Shown one piece after another: positions 15,602 to 24,055 of a stretch of 64,000 nt of DNA. A model generated the notes under the pieces. That model was not told the DNA's origin, ran no database searches, and saw only the letters and a list, made by a program, of their open reading frames with translations. Position 1 is the stretch's first letter, and every line of letters starts with the position of its first letter. This stretch comes from Lachnospiraceae bacterium (lineage in GTDB: Bacteria; Bacillota; Clostridia; Lachnospirales; Lachnospiraceae). Both the position numbers and the translations under genes were made by a program. Where the stretch lies: positions 1 through 64,000 of the forward strand of contig JAGAYR010000045.1 in the NCBI GenBank assembly GCA_017940415.1. The letters are read 5' to 3'.

Positions 15602-16017
15602 ATGAGGAAACATTTATTTAAGTATTTTAGGCAATTTGTTGCTTTTCTGGTTGTGTGTTCAATGCTTATGCGCGTTGGCCAGCTGTACAAAATCGAACAC
15701 AAGCTATAATTTTAATCGAACACATGATATCGGATAATATTCCGGTTGTGTTTTCGTATTATGTTGATGGTGATAACCTGACTTTATATTTTACCCAAGA
15801 AAATGCAATTAATCATCTTACTGGACGGGGATATTCAACATCTACAAATTCACATTATATGACGATAATTGGATATGCAAAATATATGGATCCTACTGAT
15901 AGTAGATATAAATATGTTTTGAAAATAGTGAGCTGGGGTAATATATATTTTGTTGATTTTGAAGAGTATGTAAAACATATAAATATATATACCAATTTAC
16001 TGGAGGTTAGCAGATGA
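15602..16017 (+). pseudogene. Broken C39/papain-like cysteine peptidase
   Basis: ATG 15602 starts a signal-peptide-like stretch (MRKHLFKYFRQFVAFLVV) that runs into a stop soon after. From about 15655 a shifted frame continues for 120 codons and reads as the C-terminal half of a papain-fold peptidase: NSHYMTIIGY (catalytic His) and VSWGNIYFVDFEEYV (Asn/SWG region). The region that should hold the catalytic Cys is absent, so this is a frameshifted and deleted gene. If GTG 15655 were used, only an inactive fragment would be made. Its end overlaps the next lipoprotein start by 4 nt. Confidence 0.6.
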
Positions 16018-16598
16018 AAAAACTGATTACATTTATTCTTGCTTTCGCAATAGTAATATATCAAACAGCTTGTGGGCATTACATAGATTATGATACTAAA
16101 CCTGATGATAATCTTTCACTGGCAGTCAAGGATATATTCGGAGATGCGTTTTATTATTGTGGGAAAGAAGAATCGGATATTTATGGTGATTATTATACTT
16201 TTCAGATTAATGAAAAAAATCCTGATCTCATAAGAAACTTTGTGGATGTATTAAACGAACAGGTTGCTGAGAGTAATGACAAAGTAACAGTTGTTGTATG
16301 CATAAAACAAGTTGAAGTATTGGGAGAAGTGTTTTCACTTAGTAACTTCTCAGATACCGGCTTAGATTATGCCGATTATGATGGATTTTACGATTTGTGG
16401 ATTGGTTATTTGATGTATGATCATGATTCTTTTTGGGATGATGTGAATATCTATTCTTCTTTGGTGGAAGTTAAAAAATTAGAAATATCAGATCTTCTTC
16501 AAGAAAAAGCAGAAGAATCGGGGATTGATTGGTACAAAATGTGGCCGGGTTTGGAAGAAGTAACGGTTTATGACACTAGTGAGTGGGGAAATGGATAA
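16014..16598 (+). CDS. Lipoprotein, first of a duplicated pair
   Basis: A 194-residue protein with a signal peptide and lipobox-like end (YQTAC, Cys about 20), followed by GHY. The mature part is acidic and Tyr-rich, with the motif DHDSFWDD and a C-terminal GIDWYKMWPGLEEV segment. The next gene encodes a clear paralogue with the same blocks in the same order. GGAGG precedes the ATG, which overlaps the stop of the broken peptidase gene. The family is not recognised. Base composition is richer in AT than the flanks. Confidence 0.75.
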   Translation: MKKLITFILAFAIVIYQTACGHYIDYDTKPDDNLSLAVKDIFGDAFYYCGKEESDIYGDYYTFQINEKNPDLIRNFVDVLNEQVAESNDKVTVVVCIKQVEVLGEVFSLSNFSDTGLDYADYDGFYDLWIGYLMYDHDSFWDDVNIYSSLVEVKKLEISDLLQEKAEESGIDWYKMWPGLEEVTVYDTSEWGNG

Positions 16599-16667
16599 AA
16601 CAATTAGTATAGAATTTGCAATTATCTTGATGCGACAGATTGATCCAAATATATTAAAGGTGGCTAG

Positions 16668-17246
16668 ATGATAACTCGAAAAATATGGATATGCTTGATT
16701 ATATCAGCTATTCTGGCTGGATGTGGTCATTATTCCGGAAATAATCTCAATCCGGATGATGTCTTTACTGAATCAGTGAAAGAAAAATTTGGTGATTCAT
16801 TTCGTTATAATGATCACGAAGAATCGGAAAGATATGGATCATATTATACATATGAAATTTGTGATCAAGATATAGAAACTGTCACAGAATTCTTTGAATT
16901 TGCAAATGAATCATTTCGTGGAATCGATGATAAGGTTACTATTTCGGTGGGGATTGTGCAGGTAGAAGGCTTGGGAGAGCCATTTTCTCTAAGTAATTAT
17001 TCAGATGAAAGCAATGACAAGGCTGATTTAGAAGGTTTATATAATTTACATATTGTTCATCTGATGTTTAATCACGATTCATTTTGGGATGATCTATCTA
17101 TTTATTCTAAGTTCAAAGGTATTAAATATTTAACTGTGACTGATATTATTCAAGAGCAAGCCGATGAACAAGGAATAGATTGGTACGAATATTGGCCGGA
17201 ACTAGAGAACGTAGAAATCATAGACACAAGTCAATGGAATAAATAG
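16668..17246 (+). CDS. Lipoprotein, second of a duplicated pair
   Basis: A 192-residue paralogue of the preceding protein. Shared blocks include the lipobox followed by GHY (AGCGHY), P-D-D near residue 30, EESERYGSYYTYEI, LGEPFSLSNYSDE, NHDSFWDD and GIDWYEYWPELENVE. The lipobox LAGC (Cys about 19) predicts anchoring to the outer face of the membrane. AAAGGTGGC lies before ATG 16668. The two genes arose by tandem duplication and have diverged substantially, so the duplication is old. No function can be assigned. Confidence 0.78.
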   Translation: MITRKIWICLIISAILAGCGHYSGNNLNPDDVFTESVKEKFGDSFRYNDHEESERYGSYYTYEICDQDIETVTEFFEFANESFRGIDDKVTISVGIVQVEGLGEPFSLSNYSDESNDKADLEGLYNLHIVHLMFNHDSFWDDLSIYSKFKGIKYLTVTDIIQEQADEQGIDWYEYWPELENVEIIDTSQWNK

Positions 17247-17257
17247 CAAAACGCATC

Positions 17258-17287
17258 TTGACAGCATATTTTTTCCTGTGATACATT
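17258..17287 (+). promoter_or_regulatory. Promoter of the T-box/trpB transcript
   Basis: TTGACA (17258-17263) with a -10 region TACATT (17282-17287), preceded by TGTGA so possibly an extended -10 element. It lies immediately upstream of the T-box leader. Confidence 0.6.
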
Positions 17288-17289
17288 CA

Positions 17290-17575
17290 GATAAACCGTT
17301 GATGAAGAGTGAGTAAGTTAAGACCTCCTTTTAAGAGAGAGCTTCGGATGGTGGGATCGGAGCAAAAGTGTTTTAACCGAATGGACTTCTGAGGGCAATC
17401 AGAAACGTTAGATACGGAGTATGAGAGACGGAGGTGAATCTCCGTTAACAAATTCGGCATATGGTCGTATGCGCTAAGTGGGTGTGAGTTCACACCAAGC
17501 CGGGTGGCACCGCAGGTAAACATTCTACCTGTCCCAGCAGTAACTATTACTGTGGGACAGGTATTTTTTTTTATC
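17290..17575 (+). promoter_or_regulatory. T-box riboswitch responding to tRNA-Trp
   Basis: A classic T-box leader. The AGAGAGAGCTTCGG stretch belongs to stem I. The specifier loop reads CGAATGGACT, placing TGG (Trp) at 17382-17384. The T-box sequence GGGTGGCACCGC is at 17502-17513; its TGGC bulge would pair with a tRNA ending G73-CCA, and G73 is the discriminator of bacterial tRNA-Trp. The terminator stem (ACCTGTCCCA at 17527 with TGGGACAGGT ending 17561) is followed by a T9 run. Uncharged tRNA-Trp should stabilise the antiterminator and turn on the downstream trpB. Confidence 0.93.
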
Positions 17576-17623
17576 CCTGTCCCGAAGGAAACCGAAAGGT
17601 TTAAGCCAGGAAAGGAGAACAAT

Positions 17624-19003
17624 ATGGCTGACAAGACGATTCCCTACAAGATCTATCTGTCCGAAGAGGATATGCCCAAAGCATGGTACAACCTCAGATC
17701 AGACATGAAGAACAAACCCGCTCCTCTTCTTAATCCCGGAACAGGAAAGCCTCTCACCGCAGAGGAGCTTTCTCCTATTTTCTGCGAAGAGCTTGTTGCG
17801 CAGGAACTGGATGATACCACTCCTTTTATCGAGATTCCCGAAGAGATCAGAAACTTTTATAAAATGTTCAGACCTTCACCTCTTGTAAGAGCATACTGCC
17901 TTGAAGAGAAGCTCGGCACTCCCGCGAAAATCTATTACAAGTTCGAAGGAAACAACACCAGCGGAAGCCATAAGCTTAATTCCGCAATTGCACAGGCATA
18001 TTATGCCAAGAAGCAGGGGCTTAAAGGCGTAACCACGGAGACCGGTGCAGGTCAGTGGGGAACCGCTCTTTCAATGGCCTGCTCATATTTCGGACTTGAT
18101 TGCAAGGTATACATGGTCAAGGTTTCTTATGAGCAGAAGCCTTTCCGCCGTGAAGTAATGCGTACTTACGGAGCGTCTGTTGTTCCCTCTCCTTCCGAGA
18201 CTACAGAAGTCGGAAGAAAGATCCTTGCCGAGTTCCCGGGAACTACCGGAAGTCTCGGATGCGCTATTTCAGAAGCGGTTGAAGTTGCTACCAAGAATCC
18301 CGGATACAGATACGTTCTCGGAAGCGTACTTAATCAGGTTCTTCTTCATCAGTCAGTTATCGGTCTTGAGACAAAGACAGCGCTCGATAAGTATGGAATA
18401 AAGCCGGATATCATCATAGGATGTGCAGGCGGAGGATCAAATCTCGGAGGACTTATCGCACCTTTCATGGGTGAGAAGCTTCGCGGAGAAGCGGATTACC
18501 GTATCATCGCTGTAGAGCCTGCTTCATGTCCCCGCTTCACAAGAGGAACTTTCGCATACGACTTCTGCGATACCGGAATGATCTGTCCTCTTGCCAAGAT
18601 GTACACTCTCGGAAGTAGCTTTATTCCTTCGGCAAACCATGCGGGAGGACTTCGTTTCCACGGAATGAGCTCGACTCTTTCCCAGCTTTATCATGACGGA
18701 TATATGGAAGCAACCAGCGTAGAGCAGACTTCAGTATTCGAAGCAGCAGAGATGTTCGCAAGAGTAGAGGGAATCCTTCCTGCTCCCGAAAGCTCACATG
18801 CTATAAGAGCGGCAATTGATGAAGCGCTTAAGTGCAAGGAAACCGGCGAAGAGAAGACCATCGTATTCGGACTTACCGGTACAGGATACTTCGACCTTGT
18901 TGCATATCAGAAGTTTAACGACGGTGAGATGACCGATTACATCCCTACCGATGAAGAGATCGCAGCATCTGTTGCCAAGCTTCCCAAAGTACCCGAGATG
19001 TAA
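17624..19003 (+). CDS. trpB: Tryptophan synthase beta chain, TrpB2 type
   Basis: A 459-residue PLP enzyme joining indole and serine to tryptophan. The long N-terminal region (YKIYLSEEDMPKAWYN) and overall length mark the TrpB2 group and not the TrpA-partnered TrpB1. The PLP lysine is in GSHKLNSA (about Lys 117); GCAGGGSN binds the phosphate. AAAGGAG lies before ATG 17624; the open frame extends further upstream, but that part is T-box leader. It has no trpA or other trp genes beside it, and is governed by a Trp T-box, so it probably salvages free indole when tryptophan is scarce. Codon use suggests good expression. Confidence 0.95.
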   Translation: MADKTIPYKIYLSEEDMPKAWYNLRSDMKNKPAPLLNPGTGKPLTAEELSPIFCEELVAQELDDTTPFIEIPEEIRNFYKMFRPSPLVRAYCLEEKLGTPAKIYYKFEGNNTSGSHKLNSAIAQAYYAKKQGLKGVTTETGAGQWGTALSMACSYFGLDCKVYMVKVSYEQKPFRREVMRTYGASVVPSPSETTEVGRKILAEFPGTTGSLGCAISEAVEVATKNPGYRYVLGSVLNQVLLHQSVIGLETKTALDKYGIKPDIIIGCAGGGSNLGGLIAPFMGEKLRGEADYRIIAVEPASCPRFTRGTFAYDFCDTGMICPLAKMYTLGSSFIPSANHAGGLRFHGMSSTLSQLYHDGYMEATSVEQTSVFEAAEMFARVEGILPAPESSHAIRAAIDEALKCKETGEEKTIVFGLTGTGYFDLVAYQKFNDGEMTDYIPTDEEIAASVAKLPKVPEM

Positions 19004-19044
19004 TAGAAATAATTCTTCATAACTTACCTAAAATATATATTTCA

Positions 19045-19075
19045 ATGGGGACGGTTTTAAGAAACCGTCCCCATT
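19045..19075. terminator. Bidirectional terminator between convergent units
   Basis: A perfect 13-bp stem (19045-19057 with 19062-19074) around a 4-nt loop, with A/T-rich flanks on both sides. It can end trpB on the + strand and the ABC exporter operon on the - strand. Confidence 0.75.
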
Positions 19076-19086
19076 AGCTTTGTCAT

Positions 19087-20889
19087 TTATGCATAGTACT
19101 GTGCCTGGGCATGGAACATCTGTGAGTACAAACCGCCGGGCAAAGAGACGAGGCTGTAGTGAGTTCCTCTTTCTACGATCCTGCCTTCTTTAAATACCAG
19201 AATACTGTCGCAGAATTTGCAGGAAGAAAGTCTGTGTGAAATAAAGAGAGCAGTCTTTCCGTCAGTCATCTCATTGAATTTCTCATATACTTCCTTTTCT
19301 GCAATGGGATCCAGTGCAGCCGTAGGTTCATCGAGGATGAGAACGGGAGCATCTTTATAAAGAGCTCTTGCCATTGCAAGTTTTTGCTGTTCTCCACCGG
19401 AAGGTTCAAATCCGTTCAGATCGTAATATCTGAACACACATGTATCTGTTCCTGCGGAAAGAGAAACAACCTTTTCGGATAATCCGACTTCTTTGATTAT
19501 TTCATTTACTTTATCATCGGATACATCTGAAGGATCACCGGATATGATGTTTTCTTTGATGGAAAAACCGAGAAGCTGAAAATCCTGAAAAACAGCAGCA
19601 AGTAATCTTCGATAGCTTGCTATGTCGTATTCAAGGATGTTTATTCCGTTTAATGTGATCTCGCCTTCCGTGCATTCATAAAATCTGCATAGAAGTTTTA
19701 TAAACGTTGTTTTACCCGCACCGTTTAATCCTACGATTGAAAGATGCTCACCCGTATGTATCTTTACATTGATATTCCTTAGAGCATATTCTTCGCTTCC
19801 GGGATATCTGAAAGATACGTTTTTAAATTCTATCTCCATAGAATCTTCACATACACAGGGAAGGCTTCCGGATTCTTCATAGTCATTATTCTCCAGAAAG
19901 TTAACGCATTTCTCCGCGTAACGTGTAAATTTCTGCAGGTCGAGTATCTGTACTAAAACCATGTTCATGCTTGCGGCAATGGCTGCACCCGAAGCAGCAA
20001 GCATCGTGAATTCTCCCAGAGTGATAATACCTTTTACGGCCATTACGGTGAGAATGATATAAGTCAGGATCGTAGTGAGTGCCATGTCGAGTTTTGAACC
20101 ATACAGGAATTTCTGTGACTGCATCGCCTGATCTTTTGTAATCTTTGATTGCTCAAGATTATATGAATCGACACGATGCGTCATCATTTCTTTTGCGTCA
20201 AATAATCTTATGTCTTTTCCGTAGCGAATGTCGGACAATGAGTGGAGCAGGAAATAATATCCTCTGTCGATGGAAGATAGCTTTTCGTGCTGTGCCAGAC
20301 TGATCGCATTGATCCGATTGTTCATTGCGGTGTTTACGATCACGTTTAAGACAAATACAAGAAGGAGCGGAAGAGAGTATCTGATAACAACGGATGCTGA
20401 AATGATCAATATCATAAGATTACAAATAAGAAGAGCAAATGCTTTGAACAGTCCTCTCATCCCACCTGAGTAATCATTGGAAATTCCGCTTTTTGCACTG
20501 TGAATGTAATCAAGAGTTTCTTTTTGCTCGGTAGCAATGAATTTCAGCTCCATGCTTTTTCTTCCGATATCAGCTTCATTTAGGCGGTTAAGATCCTCAT
20601 AGTATATCTTGGACAGATGTTCATCCGTAATGCTGACCGCAAGGTTAATGAAGAATGTTGCTAGGATCATAAACGCAGCGATGTGAATAATGCGGAACAT
20701 ATCCCCCGATGAGGTTATGGTATCAATCAGCATCCTCGGACAAAAGATGCTGACCAGTGGCCTGATGATCATAACAATCATGAAGAAAGCATAGAAGAAG
20801 TAAAAACTTTTTCTGTATTTCCACATCTTGTCAAAAAAGTAAAAGATGGTATGAAGATCGAAATTCATTTTCCTGTCATGATGCTTCAT
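19087..20889 (-). CDS. ABC exporter half-transporter (membrane + ATPase), second subunit
   Basis: A 600-residue type-IV ABC half-transporter: six helices in residues about 20-320, then a nucleotide-binding domain with Walker A GLNGAGKTT, Q-loop, signature PSGGEQQKLAMARAL and Walker B VLILDEPTAALD. Start is assigned at 20889 because GGAGG lies 9 nt upstream there; the frame is open for 15 more codons without a ribosome binding site. It overlaps the upstream partner by 14 nt. The ATPase keeps all motifs, so both halves can hydrolyse ATP. Likely a heterodimeric exporter of drugs or peptides. It depends on the MerR-type promoter at 22720-22750. Confidence 0.9.
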   Translation of the reverse strand: MKHHDRKMNFDLHTIFYFFDKMWKYRKSFYFFYAFFMIVMIIRPLVSIFCPRMLIDTITSSGDMFRIIHIAAFMILATFFINLAVSITDEHLSKIYYEDLNRLNEADIGRKSMELKFIATEQKETLDYIHSAKSGISNDYSGGMRGLFKAFALLICNLMILIISASVVIRYSLPLLLVFVLNVIVNTAMNNRINAISLAQHEKLSSIDRGYYFLLHSLSDIRYGKDIRLFDAKEMMTHRVDSYNLEQSKITKDQAMQSQKFLYGSKLDMALTTILTYIILTVMAVKGIITLGEFTMLAASGAAIAASMNMVLVQILDLQKFTRYAEKCVNFLENNDYEESGSLPCVCEDSMEIEFKNVSFRYPGSEEYALRNINVKIHTGEHLSIVGLNGAGKTTFIKLLCRFYECTEGEITLNGINILEYDIASYRRLLAAVFQDFQLLGFSIKENIISGDPSDVSDDKVNEIIKEVGLSEKVVSLSAGTDTCVFRYYDLNGFEPSGGEQQKLAMARALYKDAPVLILDEPTAALDPIAEKEVYEKFNEMTDGKTALFISHRLSSCKFCDSILVFKEGRIVERGTHYSLVSLPGGLYSQMFHAQAQYYA

Positions 20890-22687
20890 TTTCGACTTCC
20901 TCCGTTTCTTTGTAATACTGAGCCTGGGCTTCATATATTTCGTAATACTCTCCCTTGAGCTTCATGAGCTCGTCATGAGTTCCGTATTCTACTATGTGAC
21001 CATCCTTAAACATGGCGATTACATCGCAAAAACGGGTTGAGGAAAGCCTGTGGGAAATATATATGCCGGTCTTTTCTCCGATCAGACTGTCAAAGTCTTT
21101 ATACATTTTTTCTTCCGCAAGAGGATCAAGTGCTGCGGTGGGTTCATCCAGTATGATTACGGGAGCATCTTTGTAGAGAGCTCTTGCGAAAGCGAGTTTT
21201 TGTTTCTCACCTCCCGAAAAATCCGTTCCGTTCTCATCAAGCACTTTCAATACCTGGGTGTGTTCTTTGAAGATCAGCTTTTTAATCTTGTCTGATAAGC
21301 CGCATTTTTCAATGCAGTCTTTTACTTTGATCTCATCGGTTTTATCCGATAATCTCATGGAAATGTTTTCCGATACCGTAAAGGGATATTCCTCCACATT
21401 CTGGAATACCGGTGAAAAGAGACCGAACCTGGTTCTAAGATTAATGCTGTCAGCCTCTTTTCCGGCAATCCGGATTGTTCCTTCGGAGGGGGAATACAAT
21501 CCGCAAAGAAGTTTTATGAAGGTTGTCTTGCCTGCACCGTTCAATCCGACGACGGCAAGTCTTTGTCCGTAGGGAATTTTTATGCTTACGTTTTCGAGAG
21601 CGTTTTTATTCTGCGCCTCATAACAAAATGTAACGTCATCAAATTCTATATCCGGTTTATCGGTAACGCTGTCGATCTCATTCATATCTTCTTTCTTATA
21701 GGTGTCAACGAATCTTCTGAAGTCTGCAACTTCGGATGATTGTTTTTTCAGATTTGACAGTTCATGGAAGAAGCTGTTTACCGCATTTGAGAAAATATGT
21801 ACCGATGATACATAAAGTGTAAAATCCGCGATGGAAAGATTTCCTTTTGCTAGAGACCACAGGAGAAAGAAATAAAGTGCGATCTCCTGAAGAAGCTGAA
21901 ATACTGCAATAAGTACATGGCCCTTTACCCATATGTTTCTTGAGATGACATATTTCTTCTGAATGTCCGCGTTTAGAGCAAGATACTTTCCGTATATCCA
22001 TTCTTTCATGTCGTACAATCGTATCTCTTTGGCGGTATTAAAGTGGGTGGTGAGATACCCCATGTTAAAGTGTCTTCTCCAAAACGGACCCAGTGCATCC
22101 CACACTAGTTCTTTATCTTTTCGCTTTGCTTTCTCCAGAGGAATTGATGCGGTTATCAGAAGAAGACTTAAGATGACCACAAGAAAAATATTGAGTTTTG
22201 AGATCAGCAGGACGGAAATAATTATCTGTAAAACAAATTTTCCGCACAGTACGGAAGAGGTCATCATTCCTTCGATACTTGCATCTTTGTTGTTCATGAC
22301 ATTTCTGATTCGCTCATGTTCGTCGAGGACTTTGGGATTTTCCATATTCGCATAGTCCATGGTGAGCATGGTGTCCATCAGTTCTCTTTTAAATCTGATC
22401 AGAACATATTTCATTCTCCATCCGGTCTGGTTCATTACATAGCCCTGAAGGAGATATACCGGCAGAATGACTGCAGCGTAGATACCGATCACATACATGA
22501 TTCTTTCGGTACTGCTCCCGGTTTCAATACGGCTTATTACAAGTTTTACAAGTATCGGAACAACAAAGAGTTCTGCAGTATCGATGATATTTCCCAGAAT
22601 CTGAACAGGCATTAAGCCTTTTCCCCATTTAGTCATGCCGCTTAACACATACCTTAGATTATCTTTTAATCCGTATTTTTTCATCAT
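20876..22687 (-). CDS. ABC exporter half-transporter (membrane + ATPase), first subunit
   Basis: A 603-residue protein of the same architecture as its neighbour: six membrane helices followed by an ATPase with Walker A GLNGAGKTT, signature FSGGEKQKLAFARAL and Walker B VIILDEPTAALD. The start at 22687 is chosen because GGAGG (reverse complement of 22695-22699) then has a 7-nt spacer; an ATG two codons earlier would leave only 1 nt. The two genes form one unit on the - strand. They are paralogues that probably dimerise. Regulation by the MerR-methyltransferase protein at 29415 is inferred from matching promoters. Confidence 0.9.
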   Translation of the reverse strand: MMKKYGLKDNLRYVLSGMTKWGKGLMPVQILGNIIDTAELFVVPILVKLVISRIETGSSTERIMYVIGIYAAVILPVYLLQGYVMNQTGWRMKYVLIRFKRELMDTMLTMDYANMENPKVLDEHERIRNVMNNKDASIEGMMTSSVLCGKFVLQIIISVLLISKLNIFLVVILSLLLITASIPLEKAKRKDKELVWDALGPFWRRHFNMGYLTTHFNTAKEIRLYDMKEWIYGKYLALNADIQKKYVISRNIWVKGHVLIAVFQLLQEIALYFFLLWSLAKGNLSIADFTLYVSSVHIFSNAVNSFFHELSNLKKQSSEVADFRRFVDTYKKEDMNEIDSVTDKPDIEFDDVTFCYEAQNKNALENVSIKIPYGQRLAVVGLNGAGKTTFIKLLCGLYSPSEGTIRIAGKEADSINLRTRFGLFSPVFQNVEEYPFTVSENISMRLSDKTDEIKVKDCIEKCGLSDKIKKLIFKEHTQVLKVLDENGTDFSGGEKQKLAFARALYKDAPVIILDEPTAALDPLAEEKMYKDFDSLIGEKTGIYISHRLSSTRFCDVIAMFKDGHIVEYGTHDELMKLKGEYYEIYEAQAQYYKETEEVENEAS

Positions 22688-22719
22688 GCTCATTCCTCCA
22701 AGGAACTTTTCCTGATATT

Positions 22720-22750
22720 ATCCTGAGGCATACCCTTAGGGGAGGGTCAA
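22720..22750 (-). promoter_or_regulatory. MerR-type promoter/operator of the ABC exporter
   Basis: Read on the - strand: -35 TTGACC (22750-22745), 19-bp spacer beginning CTCCCCTAAGGG, then a -10 region CAGGAT (22725-22720). The overlong 19-bp spacer with a dyad-like CCCTCCCC/AAGGG core is typical of MerR-family targets, in which the activator twists the DNA to align the two elements. It matches the site at 29358-29388. Confidence 0.7.
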
Positions 22751-22757
22751 GTTTTTG

Positions 22758-22785
22758 TTGACATTTGTTTTGCATGTGTTATTCT
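22758..22785 (+). promoter_or_regulatory. Promoter of the rsgA leader
   Basis: TTGACA (22758-22763) and TATTCT (22780-22785) with a 16-bp spacer, divergent from the ABC exporter promoter. Transcription should begin near 22792. Confidence 0.65.
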
Positions 22786-22822
22786 TAATTCACGAAATAA
22801 AAAAGAAAGCGAGGTAGTTTTA

Positions 22823-22888
22823 ATGTTTGTAAATAGAATAGTTGCAGCAAACGAATATAGTATGACGACCTCGGTTTATGCTCATTGA
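22823..22888 (+). CDS. 21-residue leader peptide of rsgA
   Basis: ATG at 22823, with GCGAGG upstream, opens 21 codons encoding a peptide that begins MFVNRIVAANEYSM and ends at TGA 22886-22888. Its distal codons TCG-GTT-TAT overlap the antiterminator segment CGGTTTAT. It is best read as a cis-acting leader whose translation decides whether the terminator at 22911-22941 forms. Confidence 0.6.
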   Translation: MFVNRIVAANEYSMTTSVYAH

Positions 22889-22941
22889 TCTTACAATGAA
22901 TTGACATATTAACCGTGGCTGATTGGTCACGGTTTTCTTTT
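22872..22941 (+). promoter_or_regulatory. Transcription attenuator upstream of rsgA
   Basis: Terminator: AACCGTG (22911-22917) pairs with CACGGTT (22928-22934), followed by TTCTTTT. Competing pairing: CGGTTTAT (22872-22879, inside the leader frame) with ATTAACCG (22908-22915), seven of eight bases. A small CATTG/CAATG hairpin (22883-22898) could stack between them. A ribosome that reaches the leader stop hides CGGTTTAT and favours termination; stalling earlier favours readthrough into rsgA. Confidence 0.6.
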
Positions 22942-23002
22942 GCCCAAAGGGCATCTTACTGATGGTCTCCATACTATGAATTACAATTATGGAGAATCAA
23001 AA

Positions 23003-24001
23003 TTGAGTAAAAAATTAATCAATCAAAACGAAGAACTGACCGGCAGAATTATGTCGGTTGCAAAAAACAGCTTTATCATCGGATATGAAGATGAAGAGAT
23101 TCCGGGAAAGCTCAAAGGAAGTTTTTACGGAGAAGATACGGAGTGTCTTCCTGTTGTTGGGGACTATGTTGTGTTTCGGTATAACCCATTGGGTGAATCG
23201 ATGATACTGAGTGTATGCGAAAGAAAGAATCTGCTTCAAAGACCGGACCAGGCCAAGACTGCGGTGATGCAGTATATGGTAGCGAATGTGGATTATACAT
23301 TTATCATCACATCTTTGAATGAGGACTATTCTTATAACAGAATTGCCAGGTATGTAAGCGTTGTACTTCAGGGTGGGTCAATTCCTGTAGTTGTGCTTAC
23401 CAAATCGGACCTGTGTTCAAATCCCGGAAGATATATAAGGGAAGTGGAATCCATATCCGACAAAGTAAGAGTTCATGCAATCTCTGCTATATACGGGATA
23501 GGAACGGACGAACTTGAAGAGTACATGAAACCCGGTGTCACCATATGTCTTATGGGTTCATCCGGTGCGGGAAAGTCCACACTTATCAATTCCCTGTCCG
23601 GTGAAGAAGTAATGAAAACGTCGGAAATAAGGGAGTCCGATTCAACAGGTAAGCATACCACCACACACAGACAGCTGATCAAATTGAAAAACGGTGTATC
23701 CGTGATCGACACTCCGGGTATGAGAGAAATCGGTATGGCAATGACGGAAGACGGTATCGATGAGACATTTTCCGATATTGTTGAGTTGGAGCATATGTGC
23801 AGGTTCAGTGACTGCAGGCATGATACGGAACCCGGATGCGCCATTAAGGCTGCTATCGAAAGCGGCGAACTGTCCGAAGAAAGGTATATGCTGTATAAGT
23901 CTCTCGGAACCGAGAATCAGAGGAATTATGCCAAGAAAAAGAAGATATCCATGTGGGCCAAGGAAACTAAGAAATTCAAGGATATGAATAATATATACTG
24001 A
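23003..24001 (+). CDS. rsgA: Ribosome small-subunit-dependent GTPase RsgA-like
   Basis: A circularly permuted GTPase that assists 30S ribosome maturation. An OB-fold N-terminus is followed by the permuted G motifs: LTKSDL (G4) precedes GSSGAGKST (G1), then a TTTHR switch and DTPG (G3). A zinc knuckle (CRFSDCRHDTEPGC) follows near the C-terminus, as in true RsgA. Start: TTG 23003 has GGAGA 7-8 nt upstream and is preferred (332 residues); ATG 22976 in the same frame lacks a ribosome binding site. Expression behind a leader peptide and terminator suggests induction when translation is impaired, unlike a plain housekeeping copy. The preceding 60 nt belong to the attenuator. Confidence 0.9.
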   Translation: MSKKLINQNEELTGRIMSVAKNSFIIGYEDEEIPGKLKGSFYGEDTECLPVVGDYVVFRYNPLGESMILSVCERKNLLQRPDQAKTAVMQYMVANVDYTFIITSLNEDYSYNRIARYVSVVLQGGSIPVVVLTKSDLCSNPGRYIREVESISDKVRVHAISAIYGIGTDELEEYMKPGVTICLMGSSGAGKSTLINSLSGEEVMKTSEIRESDSTGKHTTTHRQLIKLKNGVSVIDTPGMREIGMAMTEDGIDETFSDIVELEHMCRFSDCRHDTEPGCAIKAAIESGELSEERYMLYKSLGTENQRNYAKKKKISMWAKETKKFKDMNNIY

Positions 24002-24055
24002 CTCATGCTATAATAAATGAGCATGATCATTATATAAGGAAGACAGTTTACAGCC

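Noticed and set aside
17504-17623. Upstream extension of trpB into the T-box
   Set aside because: The region is the T-box and terminator RNA; the true ribosome binding site is just before ATG 17624.
20890-20934. Longer N-terminus for the second ABC half-transporter
   Set aside because: Fifteen basic codons without a ribosome binding site; GGAGG points to the start at 20889.
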